Assembly (NCBI RefSeq): GCF_042242105.1 | Contig: NC_092014.1 | Span: 5,739,874-5,803,873 of the forward strand | Length of the DNA stretch: 64,000 nt | Origin: Pempheris klunzingeri | Lineage: Eukaryota > Chordata > Actinopteri > Acropomatiformes > Pempheridae | Reading direction: 5' to 3' | Shown: positions 54,279-64,000 of the stretch, piece after piece | How positions within the stretch are numbered: the stretch's first letter is position 1 | How the letters are laid out: every line of letters starts with the position of its first letter | Notes under the pieces: model-generated | Database searches by the model: none | Seen by the model: the letters and a program-made list of their open reading frames with translations, nothing else | Told to the model about the DNA's origin: nothing | Made by a program: the position numbers and the translations under genes

Positions 54279-56923
54279 TTACTCCCCGTCACCTTCACCC
54301 GTATCAACCTCCCTGTTGTCCTGTGGCACGTTTTTCTCATCGTCTCCTTCGCCTTTCTTCTCCTCCTTGTTCGTCTCTTGTGAATCCTGTTTCTCCTTCT
54401 GCTCAGCTGTACTCGTATCCGTTTTTGCTGTGGTCACGTCAGGCTTTGGTGTGTCCTCTTTCACTACTTCCTGGACGTTGTACTTTCTATACAGCGTATA
54501 GTCTTTTACCACACTGATGCAACAAACAGCCTTGATGACCTCCACAATGATTGTCAGTTCTGGGTTGGTCAAATCAACCTTGTTCTTTGGGTTCAGCTTC
54601 CCCACTAGACCTGTAATGTTGGGAAATCAAAAGAATGAGTCAGTTTTCATTTACTTTTTGAACCCGAGGAAATTATCGGACCGTGTTAACAACAGGACAA
54701 CCTGCAATTGATTTGATTATGTCGTCTCTCTTGTTGTGGCTGCTGTTGCGCGCCTTGAAGGCGATCTGGTAGGTAGCACAGCTGGGGGTTTTGAACCAAG
54801 TCTCCAGGTAAGTGGTCAGGTACTTCACCATGTCATCCTGGAAGGCCTTGCATGTTCCAGTTACCTGGATGAGAGGAAAACAAGGATAAGACACTAAGTA
54901 AAACTTAAGAGGATAAAAAAAAATATATAGGGCCCAGGTTTTAAAATAACCTGGGCCCTATATTTTTTTTTTTCATTTTACATATTTTTGGTTGAAAATG
55001 AGTAGCAGGTACAAAAGCTTTTGGAATTGGTCCAGTAGATCGCTTCTGGAAAGGAAAGGATCCCTACAGAGATAGATCTTTTTTATTTGCCCAAAAACAG
55101 CCATTATGTCGCTCAGTTCAAACCACCAGACTCCATTGATAAAAACATTTAATTATAATTATATAAATATTATAATTTTACCTCACTGAAAACGGCAGTT
55201 TCTGGTCTAGTTATTGTGATTTTAGTGTTTTAAAACATTAGTTTGGATCTGAACTAACCCAACAACATATGCAAACTAAATGATTGAGGCAGTGTTAGAC
55301 CAGCAACTCCTGTGTTGTGCAATTTAAAAATCACTGTTTTTCTTAATGGAGTCTGGTGACTGTGAACCAAGGAATATAACGGCTGTTTGTGGTTGAACAA
55401 TAGGGCAGGTCCTTTCTTTAATGCAGTCGGTCATTTCGAATGACAATCTGAGCCTGTTAATGTGTGGCTGAGGTAATCTACTAATTCCAAAATGTAAAAC
55501 TCAGACCCAAAATATGTAAAAATATGAATAGTTTCAATAAACACGAGAAGCTAACAAATATCATCATCAACATCTTTCTATATTGTATATGTTAGATCAC
55601 ATATATCTAATCAAACTCAGTTAGGTTGACTGTTTCACAGTTTCAGCTCCTCACTGGTAGCATTCGAAGGATCACACGTGACTTTTTCTTCTTGGTGGTG
55701 TGGAGATCAGACAGGATGTGATGAACCAGCTTGTCAGATTCTAGGAGGGAAAAGAACACAAAAATAAATCAATTAATCGTGACCACAATATTGACAGCTG
55801 ACATAATAAAAAAAGACATCAGTGACCTTAAAGGACTTACCCAGATTTTGAGTTCTGATGAAGATGACATTGTTCGCTCCGCTGTCCAAAGCCTGAAAGC
55901 GTCTCTCCTGTTTCGCTCCAGATGCTTGCAGCTTTGCCACTTCCTTCTTCAGCGCCACATCAACATCTTCTTCATCAGCCTCCTCTTCTTCACTGCTGCT
56001 CCCATTATCGTCCTGCAGCTGTGACCATGAGTGGGCACTTTGTTAATCAATCGATCAGTCGAAAACGTAAGCATAAAAAGAAAAGCCCCTTGTGGTGTGA
56101 GTGCAGGGGGCCGTCATTCATATTTACTTCAGCCAAAGATAAGCAATTTATGATATAATGATATAAAACGAGCAATTCCTCAAATTTGTTAGACGGAAAC
56201 AGCACCTTAAATTGTTGTGGATTAAACATACTCTAAAAAGCAAGCTATTCAGTCGGATAGAACTTTATTATATTAATGCAATTCAAATTTCAAGCAACTT
56301 AAAATAACTTTTTTTAAGCACCTTTAAAACCTTGAAAACATTAAAATTCGAGCATTTTGGAGGATTTCCAGCACCCCTATGAACCCTGCAGCAAATAGTT
56401 GCCACTGTTTAGTTGACAGCTTTTATAAAACATTTGACTGTTGTTAATTAGCTTCCTGTCAGCTGACTAAACGATTAATCGATTTAGCTCCATACAAGTT
56501 GGTCACAATTAAGTAAATCCCCTGACGACACACTAACATTAGAGAAGCATGAGATTTAATCCAAGTCTGCTCCCAGGTGCACACTGAAAAGCTCTCACTC
56601 TGTAAACATGTGCAAGTAAAATGTTATGTGGTTAAAACCTGAACCAACGTGGAAAAAAGGGGCCTCGTGTGTAACTGGCAGAGAAAACGATGTGATCTGT
56701 GTGCCAGTGCTGCTGGACTCACCTTCTCGGGCCCGTAAAGCTTCTCGGCGTACTCGTTGAGCAGGTTGAAGGCCTCCGCGGTGCACTTCCTCTCGTTCAT
56801 GTTGCATGTGATGAGGATGCCCTGCATGCCCACCTCCAGCTCCCGGGAGCCCTTACACCGCTTGTTGTGGTGGCCGTACCGCTTCTTGCTCCGTTTCCTC
56901 GAGTCGTTTGACACGGCGGACAT
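54279..56923 (-). CDS. thumpd1: THUMP domain-containing protein 1
   Basis: RNA-binding adaptor that works with the acetyltransferase NAT10 to make N4-acetylcytidine in serine and leucine tRNAs (family knowledge). Exons: 56723-56923, 55841-56018, 55655-55740, 54702-54864, 54279-54610; all GT-AG, phases consistent, 319 aa (human 353). Exon 1 carries GMQGILITCNMNERKCTAEA and LLNEYAEKLYGPEK; exon 2 an acidic run then DSGANNVIFIRT; exon 3 DKLVHHILSDLHTTKKKKSR; exons 4-5 the THUMP core, including GTCKAFQDDM, KVDLTNPELTIIVEVIKAVC and CCISVVKDYTLYRKYN. The C-terminal tail is Glu/Lys/Asp-rich and diverged. The start is the first ATG of the conserved frame. Same strand as eri2, 1.4 kb downstream of it. 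Confidence 0.95.
54925..54963. repeat. perfect 16-bp inverted repeat, 7-base loop, in thumpd1 intron 3
   Basis: The arms ATATAGGGCCCAGGTT (54925-54940) and AACCTGGGCCCTATAT (54948-54963) are exact complements around TTAAAAT, flanked by A-rich and T-rich runs that extend the stem. It may be a small fold-back element or an RNA hairpin. Confidence 0.9.
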
Positions 56924-57130
56924 GTTAGCAGACAGCTCTGGTTCAAGTCCAAACCTTTTTTTTTTTTTTTAAAGCTAAAACAGCAGCAGGCTGCGTTGTT
57001 GTTTTGGTTACTTCCCCTCGGCTTTATTAGCCGTTAGCTAAACAGTTCGGGCTAAAACAGGAGCATTTAAAGCTGCAGCGGCTTGGATGTAAAAGCCATG
57101 TGAAGTTTTAGAAAACGACACAACCTTCCT
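56924..57130 (-). promoter_or_regulatory. thumpd1: thumpd1 5' UTR and promoter region
   Basis: Immediately upstream of the start codon; a GC-richer block with no TATA box. A 15-base T run at 56957-56971 lies in the leader or promoter. Transcription start not determinable. Confidence 0.35.
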
Positions 57131-57359
57131 GGCTGCACATGTGTTAAAGTACAAGCTGGAGCTGATTCAGCCGACGGTGTTTCATTCAGACACAACACAC
57201 CACGTTTTCTGGTCGTCCTGTACGGCGTGTGAGGAGGGACAAAACACTGCCGCGTTTTCGCGAATCATTACACACTTGCAGATAAATGTCACTGTAACAT
57301 GCTGCATACCTCATAAAAACTGTGGGGTGATGTAACTATATACATTTAAACATGTAATG

Positions 57360-57770
57360 TGTGTATTTTCTTGATTGTAGTTATATTTATTCAGTAGCTT
57401 TAGATACTAGTTACTCTGCAGATTTAGATTATTCATACAAAATATAAATCAACTAATGAATTATGATGTACTTTTATAGGTTAAGTTACCCAGGAGTTTA
57501 AAAAAGTCATTAAAATTAGTTAGTTGGCACATTAAAACATCATAATTATATATTATATATATTATAACATTATAATCCTGTAATGTATTTCTGAGATGAG
57601 CCATTCTGCATGAGTGCTTCTACTTTTTTAAAGTATATTTTGATGCTAATACTATTTACTAAGATTTTGAATGTAGGAGTTTTACTTGTAATCGAGTATT
57701 TTTACACTGTAATACTGCTACTTTTATTTACGTAGAAGATCTGAGTGCTTCTTCCACCACTGATAAAAAC
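57360..57770 (+). mobile_element. 'TACTTTTACTT' MITE copy between thumpd1 and eri2
   Basis: Clear match to the percomorph family: CAGTAGCTTTAGATACTAGT, GAGCCATTCTGCATGAGTGC, TTTTACTTGTAATCGAGTAT and the end GTGCTTCTTCCACCACTG. The left end is degraded. Confidence 0.7.
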
Positions 57771-57834
57771 TGTCTAATCAAAACCGTGGGCACAATTAAA
57801 TGATTAAAACATGACACAAAGTCAAAATTAAAAC

Positions 57835-58353
57835 AGTCACTTCATAGTTTTATTTAACATTTCATTTGATCTCCAAAACACATTTCTAAAAGGGTATATT
57901 TAACATACAATACATTGAAGTTTATTATCACTGTTCATTATTGGTTGTTTTATTAATTGCTCTTTCAGTAGAATCCATATCGCTAACATAATGATTAATT
58001 TAATAAGTTAATGTCATTATTCATTCAAGCTCATTACACTTGTCATAAAAAGTATGACTCACTTTATGATGCTGTGAAATACAGAAAAAGCAATGAAGTA
58101 GTTCTTTTGGGCACTTCACCTTGATAAAAGCCAATTAACTGTCCAAACTAGAATCAATACATTTAATAGATCAATGTCAATAAAACACACCTGCTTTGTG
58201 CTGCTGTATGTAATTCCTAAATAAATAAAATAAAACATTAAGCGGAGAAACGAACAAAACACCATTATAGATGAACAGTCTTTGTGAAACTTATTTCATC
58301 AGAGTCTGTGTGCCTGAGGGAGAACACACACCATCAGCTGTTTCTCCAACAAG
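57835..58353 (-). other. eri2: probable eri2 3' UTR
   Basis: From the eri2 stop to a minus-strand AATAAA at 57849-57854. No other gene signal lies inside. Confidence 0.4.
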
Positions 58354-61300
58354 TTAACAGCTCTTTCTTATCACTGACCTGTGGGGCGGACGGCAGCTCA
58401 GAGCTGAGTTGCTCTGGCAGAGTGAGACGGAGGATCTGACAGCAGGAGAGGCCGCTGAGCTGCTCTTCATCACAGCTGACTCCCACTTAAAGAACTCACA
58501 GCCCTTCTGGATCCTGCCTCCGCTGCCCGAGCGGCGCACCGGACAGCAATAAAACCCTCTCCCGTGGTTGGGACCACCGTTGGATACGACCTGGCGCTTT
58601 GCATGGCGCCCGCACGCACACAGCGGGGATGTGATCTTCTGCCCTCCTTTCAGGGTCACAGAGATGCAGGGCCGACTGGGGCAGGAGGAGAGCGTGTTGG
58701 CTGACAAAGATGAGAGGACGTTCCTTGGGGTGGAAAAAGAGCATGAGGAGGGACGGGAGGGATTTGCTGGGTCAGCGTAGATGGTAAAGGAGGATTTTGG
58801 AGTCTGTTTGTGCTGTGTGATGACAGCTTTGGGCCTGGCGAAGGAGGTATTAGGGGTGGAGGTCTTATCTGGAATGAAGGGTTTGGGTTTGAAGGTAAAA
58901 GGTGTGTTTGCTTTAGAGTTTTCATGGGGTCCATCTGACTTTTCTTGCACTTGCAGTACTTTGAGTCCTGTTTTGTGCTGATTTGATTTGGAGACCCGAG
59001 TAACAGTCTTCGGCACCGCAAAACAACCACTGGGCTCTGAGCTCGTTGAATGCTGCCTGATTTCATTCAAGTGCTCAGACACATTAAGGTGGGATCTCAT
59101 TTTAGTGGATAGAAACGTTGCTGATGAATTACTCGTCATCTTTTGAGTTTTAAAGCCGTTTTCAACGCTCATTGTTTCTCTCATACTGTCCCTTAACATG
59201 ATCTGATGATGTGTTTTAACAGGTTCTTCCCACACACGATCATCAAATCCTCTCTCCATTTCACTGGTTACATCTTCACCACCCTCCAACACCACATCAT
59301 CATATGACCCACACCTGTCCTCTGTTTCCACTAACAGTCCCGCATCTTCCTGTTCTTCCACCGCTCCCACTGTTTCTGAGAGCTGAGGCAGATTTGAAAG
59401 ACAGCCCACAGTAGTGGAACACAGAACAAGGCTGTTGTTATTGTGCCGTGACTGACAATTTATCGTAACTGGAGAGGAAACGTTAATGACTGACCCCCTT
59501 CTGCGTCCCCATAAAGGCCCAGTTGTACCATTCAGCAGCGTCGTTGGTGAGATCAGGCTCTGACAGATTGGAACACATTCCTGTACTGATGTGGAGTTCT
59601 CTTTTGTCTCTAAATCCCTTCTGAGGTTCTCTGAACATGATTTTATTTGACATGATTTAGGGGGAATCTTGGATGATGAGGGCTTGTTTGTGCCAAGTGT
59701 GTTTTCCTCTTTGTCACTTGTGGATTTTTCTTTCTTCTTGTCTGCGGTTGTGTTTCCAAACATGGGTTTGACCATTAACGGGGTCTATAAGAGGAAGATA
59801 AGACGAGAGATACAATCAGTAACTTAAATATATCACCTATTCCTTATTTTTTCTAGTGGCTGTCTTGTCTGCAGCATGTATATTTAGCTTTCTCTACCTG
59901 TCTAAAAACTGGACCAAGTGAAGGCACAAATATCAGTGTTTGTGATTTGCAACAGTCCACTTATATATTTGTTTATTCACATAAGAAAGATTCACAACAA
60001 CCTTAAAAACTCTTCATCCATGTAGTCTTGCATACAGTCATCATCCATAACAGAGTTTGTGTGGGGAGACAGAAGGGGACCGGGGATTTAGGAGTTGGGA
60101 TGCATCGCTGGACGGTAGCCACTCACCCTCACCAGGCTCCTAGTGATCTTCATCACACACCCGTCCCTCATCATCCTGGCTGCCAGCCGAGCTGTATTTT
60201 GAGCGTCATCCAAACCTGAGGAAAGAGTAAAAAGGAAGACACATAGGATTAGATTTAGTCTAATTTCTACGTAGATTTATTTTGACCAAGGAAGTTTTTC
60301 TTTTTTTGGATACCAGAATGTTCTCTCCCTGAAAACTGTATTCCCAGATCTTGTAGTGCACCGTTCAGGCCTTTGGGTTTCCTGTCGTAAAACAACTGTA
60401 AAATACAATAATGGTGGTTAATCATGAGATGAGCAGTGCTGAAGTGATTATTGATTTGGTTAATCATATAATCATCTATTATTTAATTGTTTCAAATTCT
60501 GGTTTCAGTTTATCATATCTGAAGACTTGCTGCTTTTCCTGCTTTCATGTCAATAATAATTAAATACCTTTAGGTGTTTGGGCAATATAAGCAAGCAGAA
60601 TACTTTAGCTAGGGCTATGGTAATTTAGGATGTGAATATGCCATAACTATAGAATATCATTTATTTTAAAGATAAAACAATCAAGAAAACAACAGGTACA
60701 CTGAACAACTGCAAAACTAATTGTACAGTGGTAGGTATGACCGAGAAAGCATTAAAGAGAACAGAGGTGTAAAGACAAAGCGAATAAGCTTCCACTTACC
60801 CTGTAGGTGCTTCTCAGGTCTATCCAACTGTTGAGCACATCAGGTTTATGGAGTTGCTTGCGTTTACACTCATACTGCAAACAAACTCCAAGATCCCAGT
60901 CTGACTTGCAACAAAAATGGAGACACATCAAAATTAGCAATGTGCTTTTGCTAAGTGTCTCCAAATAAACCATGCTACTGTGGTAAGGCAGGCTTACCAC
61001 TGACAAACAAACCCAGATAATTCAGTGCTCTTGTACAAGAAGTACAATACTTAAAGAAAATGGCATTCTAGTTGATGTTAAGTATGCTCTTGCAGAGGCT
61101 TTTACCTGACCAAGTGAGGAAAGTGCAGCGTTTTTGAGAAGGTGAAGGTGCAGAGGATCTCTGCTGGGTGTCAGGAAAGACCACACCCATCTGGAGCTGC
61201 AGATTTTGCAGCCAGCGGTTGAACCGAGAGAGACAGATCTGGAGGGGGATCCCTGCCTCAACTTGCATCTGGGAGACACAAGAATGAAGCTGTCAGATAG

Positions 61301-62229
61301 TAGACAGATGTAAAACTGTATATAGTACACCAGATTGTGCATGATATGTTTGTGGCAGTGTATTTATGCCTGTATGCAGACACCTGAGTGATCCCGGTCA
61401 GCTCAGTGCAGAACTCCGACAGAATAGGGCGCTCTTGAGGTTGAACATAAGTGTGAAACTCGGACTCGACCTCCCCTGTGGACGTGTTCAGCAGAACAGC
61501 AGGAAACTCGACTGCACAGAAAGAGGAAAGGGAAGAGGGACGGATGTTATCAGCAATTAGGGTGAAAAGATGGGGAAAAAAGAACTGTCCACACATATAA
61601 CATATAAAGGGCCTCATACTAATTTCCTGGCTGTAGTTGTTTTTCTCTCTCCAGCAAGTGGACTCGAAATCAATCACAATCAGGTATGAAAACATTTGAT
61701 CTGAAAGAAAACACACAGTATTAAACAGTCACAAAGGCAACAGTGTGATCCAGAGTGAAAATGAACAGACAAGTCTAAGCATCAGTTCAAATAAACAATA
61801 CGTTACTTACTCGATAGCAGTGATTTCTTTGATCCATTAGAGGACCGCTGCCTCAGTAATCCTAGTTCTCTGTGGAGGCAGGACATTAAAGAGCCTGTTG
61901 TAAGTGCAGCATCGTTGAACTTACTGTTAATTTAACGTGTTTTTGCCAAATCTTAGCGAAAGCAAATACATGAGAGCCACAAACTGGAGCTAAGGGTGAG
62001 TGCCCTTAACATCTTTAAACACAGATATAGTCAGTACTTAAATAATATTAAGGCAAGTGACGTTACACAAATGATCGTTATTTAAAAAGAATCAAATCAC
62101 ATATTACAACATGTCATTTCCCTTTGTGTTCCCAGTTAGTTGTTTACATTAGCTCTTTAGCTAACGCTACACGCTAAAGGTTCATGGTTATCAGTTAACT
62201 ACTTACTTGGCCAGTTTCCTTGTAGACAT
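58354..62229 (-). CDS. eri2: ERI1 exoribonuclease family member 2
   Basis: A DEDDh-family 3'-5' exonuclease. Exons: 62207-62229, 61811-61869, 61620-61700, 61384-61511, 61106-61268, 60800-60900, 60314-60395, 60133-60215, 58354-59784; all GT-AG with matching phases, 716 aa (human ~691). Exonuclease core about residues 28-240: motif I YLIVIDFEST with D38 and E40; PILSEFCTELTGI; motif II SDWDLGVCLQYECKRKQL; motif III GREHSGLDDAQNTA with H211 and D216, so the catalytic set looks complete. The long last exon encodes a poorly conserved Ser/Thr-rich linker and a C-terminal GRF-type zinc finger (about 629-674) with CACGRHAKRQVVSNGGPNHG and CEFFKW. The start MSTRKLAK matches human MATKRLAR. Head-to-head with rexo5; same strand as thumpd1. 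Confidence 0.96.
60430..60605 (-). mobile_element. hAT-type MITE fragment in eri2 intron 6
   Basis: TGATTATTGATTTGGTTAAT, ATAATCATCTATTATTTAAT and an interior CAGTTTATCATATCTGAAGA resemble the diverged interior of the family at 19259-19572. One end is missing. Confidence 0.4.
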
Positions 62230-63704
62230 AGCGTGGGCCGTAAATGAATTCGGGCAACTAACTTTACAAGAATATAGTTTTAAAAAAGGGTCTTGTCACC
62301 AGCTACGTTAGAAAACGGAGCAAAAAATCGCGCTGTTATTTTAAACTGTGCATCCATCATTCTGCGCTTGATTAAGAGCGGCTGAAAGTCATTGAAATCA
62401 AACGCAGACACAGATAGTCGATCACAGAAAAATCCTCTGAATGTATCGAAACTGAACGAAATCTACTTCCGGTTTTACCACTTTATCATCAAAATAAAAG
62501 CATAGACTTGGTTTAACCTTAAGACTTAAAACACAGCATATAAAAGACAACACCGCTGAAAAACATTTATATGCCAACATAGTGGTCGCCTGATAGGCAA
62601 TGTACGATTTTCTATAGCTAAACACAATTACAATCCATACTATTTAGCCACATGTTCTGACTGAAAAACATTAGCTTGAAACATAAACAGTGTATTTTTA
62701 AAAGATACAACCCGGAAGTAGTGTTAATATTTTTTAAACTTTACACCGGTAACGCACATCCATGGAAACGTTCTGTAGCGCCTGTGCTGTAACCATGTGT
62801 TTTTAGCTTCTTACAGTCGTGGAGAAACATGAATTTTGAGCCTGCAGGACCAATAACATCTGGTATTTACATATTTCTATCGTCCTTACTATTGTCACGC
62901 ATATACCGAACTTATAAATTCTCCTAAGTCATACATGTATAAGTGTAAATTCTTGTTTTAGATTGATAACGTTAGCTAGCTAAAAGTGTAACCTGGTGTT
63001 TCCTGTGTTATTGTTATTTTTTTACTAATGAACCACAAATCTGATCTCAGAGTTCAGCCACCGAAGCAGTGTAACGTTAGTTTACTTTATTTACCTGACA
63101 GCTGCAGCACCAAGAAAGCTAAATAGTTATACTTTTAACACACACTTCCCCTCACAGTGGGATAAAGTACCTCAAAGACACCAGGCACTGAAATCATTAC
63201 TGTGCTGCTTTATAAACTAAGGAATTAAATGTAACCCAAAACTCCAACATGTACAACATTATAACCTATTAAAGGGTGAATTTGTCACAGAATACCAGTC
63301 AGAATGGGAAATTTGATACTTATATTAAAACAATACGGCACCTCCCATTGAGGATTATACTGTAAGCGTGTTCTTGTACAAACCACTTTTCTCTTGTTGT
63401 GCCTCAGACTTCTATGATCTGTGGTGTCTCTATTTCAACTATATAAAATAGTTAAGAGATGTATCTACAGGGAATGAATGTTTTATTATTAATGAAAGCC
63501 AGAAAACCCCCACTTTCAGTGCAATATTCAGTGCCAACTTTTGATATTTGACAATTTTTTTATGTTGAAAGAATGTTGAGCTTCCATGCACAGCCCCAGT
63601 TTACTGAACACAGGCCTCTGTTCTACCATCATAAACAAAACAATACAAATTTAAAGAAAAACAAATTTAAATCCTGCTCATATATAAACTTCTGCTGTTT
63701 GACA
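62230..63704. promoter_or_regulatory. bidirectional promoter region between eri2 and rexo5
   Basis: The two starts are divergent and 1.5 kb apart. Two identical 10-base ETS-type sites, CCGGAAGTAG, lie in opposite orientation: minus strand at 62463-62472 and plus strand at 62712-62721. No TATA box is evident. A non-coding rexo5 first exon is expected here because an acceptor-like TGCTGTTTGACAG precedes the rexo5 coding start. A plus-strand ATG at 62829 followed by 11 codons and a weak GT is an alternative start that I do not favour. Confidence 0.5.
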
Positions 63705-63760
63705 GGAAGTAGATGATGTTCTTTTTTAAAAAATCTCCCAGTAGAAACGTCAGCTTGAAC

Positions 63761-64000
63761 ATGGAGCCTTCGACGTCATCAGCAGCGACATGCAAAAGAA
63801 AGAACAGAGAGATCATCTTCCCCACAGTGCATGAAAACGCCAAGAGGTCAAAATCTGCGCAGGAAGGTGACGAGACGCTCGAGGGTGAATGCTCCTCCTG
63901 CTCACAGAGCATCTCTGTGCCGCTCGACTGCCTTCGACAACCAATTACCCAGAATGAGATGATAGAGCTGCTGCATTTTGCCGCTCTGGGGAAAAGAGGT
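63761..64000 (+). CDS. rexo5: RNA exonuclease 5 (NEF-sp), N-terminal part only
   Basis: Open frame of 80 codons running to the window edge. It starts MEPSTSSAATCKRK (human REXO5 also begins MEP) and contains NEMIELLHFAALGKRG, matching human QLCELLKYAVLGKS. The exonuclease and RRM domains lie beyond the window. Two in-frame ATGs 16 and 15 codons upstream (63713 and 63716) are possible starts, but the MEP start agrees with the family. An acceptor at about 63704 marks the exon start. Family role: 3'-5' exonuclease in snoRNA and rRNA 3'-end trimming. Identification rests on the short N terminus and on synteny with eri2. Confidence 0.75.
   Translation, partial: MEPSTSSAATCKRKNREIIFPTVHENAKRSKSAQEGDETLEGECSSCSQSISVPLDCLRQPITQNEMIELLHFAALGKRG

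Noticed and set aside
62825..62862. Plus-strand ATGAATTTTGAGCCTGCAGG as an alternative rexo5 first coding exon
   Set aside because: The donor that would follow (GTATTTAC) is weak, and the MEP start at 63761 fits human REXO5 better.

Overview
This is a vertebrate, almost certainly teleost (percomorph-type) nuclear DNA window. The genes are multi-exon with GT-AG introns, most of them short (about 80 to 300 bp). Intergenic DNA carries CA/TG, TAGAA and CTAT microsatellites and several dispersed repeats that I recognise as typical of spiny-rayed fish: hAT-type MITEs ending in a GGGCTGCAACTAA-like sequence, a 'TACTTTTACTT' MITE, and LINE/SINE tails ending in AATAAAG plus short tandem repeats. There are no prokaryotic features, no CRISPR array and no tRNA or rRNA gene that I could find.

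Layout. (1) 1-22,063, minus strand: gtf3c1, the largest TFIIIC subunit (TFIIIC220, binds the B box of tRNA genes). I reconstructed 40 coding exons; all splice phases agree and give 2,209 residues, with the last ~60 residues lying beyond the left edge. (2) 27,043-35,549, minus: axin1, the Wnt/beta-catenin destruction-complex scaffold, with 12 coding exons in consistent phase (890 aa), a probable 3' UTR of ~3 kb reaching 23.87 kb, and candidate non-coding first exons near 36.6 and 38.4 kb. (3) 39,810-44,725, minus: a probable small two-exon gene that I cannot identify. (4) About 44.8-54.2 kb: a gene-poor stretch containing a recent 5'-truncated retrocopy with poly(A) and target-site duplication. 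(5) 54,279-56,923, minus: thumpd1 (tRNA acetylation adaptor), five exons, 319 aa. (6) 58,354-62,229, minus: eri2 (DEDDh 3'-5' exonuclease with C-terminal GRF zinc finger), nine exons, 716 aa. (7) 63,761-64,000, plus: the start of rexo5 (a second DEDDh exonuclease), head-to-head with eri2.

Four of the five recognised genes act on RNA (Pol III transcription of tRNA/5S, tRNA acetylation, two 3'-5' exonucleases); axin1 is the exception. From memory, the human orthologues are scattered over 16p (AXIN1 at 16p13.3, THUMPD1/ERI2/REXO5 near 16p12.3, GTF3C1 at 16p12.1), so the window is a compact, rearranged version of that arm.

The most notable signals are: gtf3c1 exon 27 sandwiched between a (UG)72 tract at its 3' splice site and a complementary (AC)15 tract at its 5' splice site; a family of similar microsatellites in other short gtf3c1 introns; an axin1 5' splice site lying inside a GT repeat; an upstream ORF overlapping the gtf3c1 start codon; an inverted pair of identical ETS-type sites between eri2 and rexo5; the retrocopy at 47.3-47.5 kb; and the orphan two-exon gene. 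I found no convincing entirely new multi-gene system.
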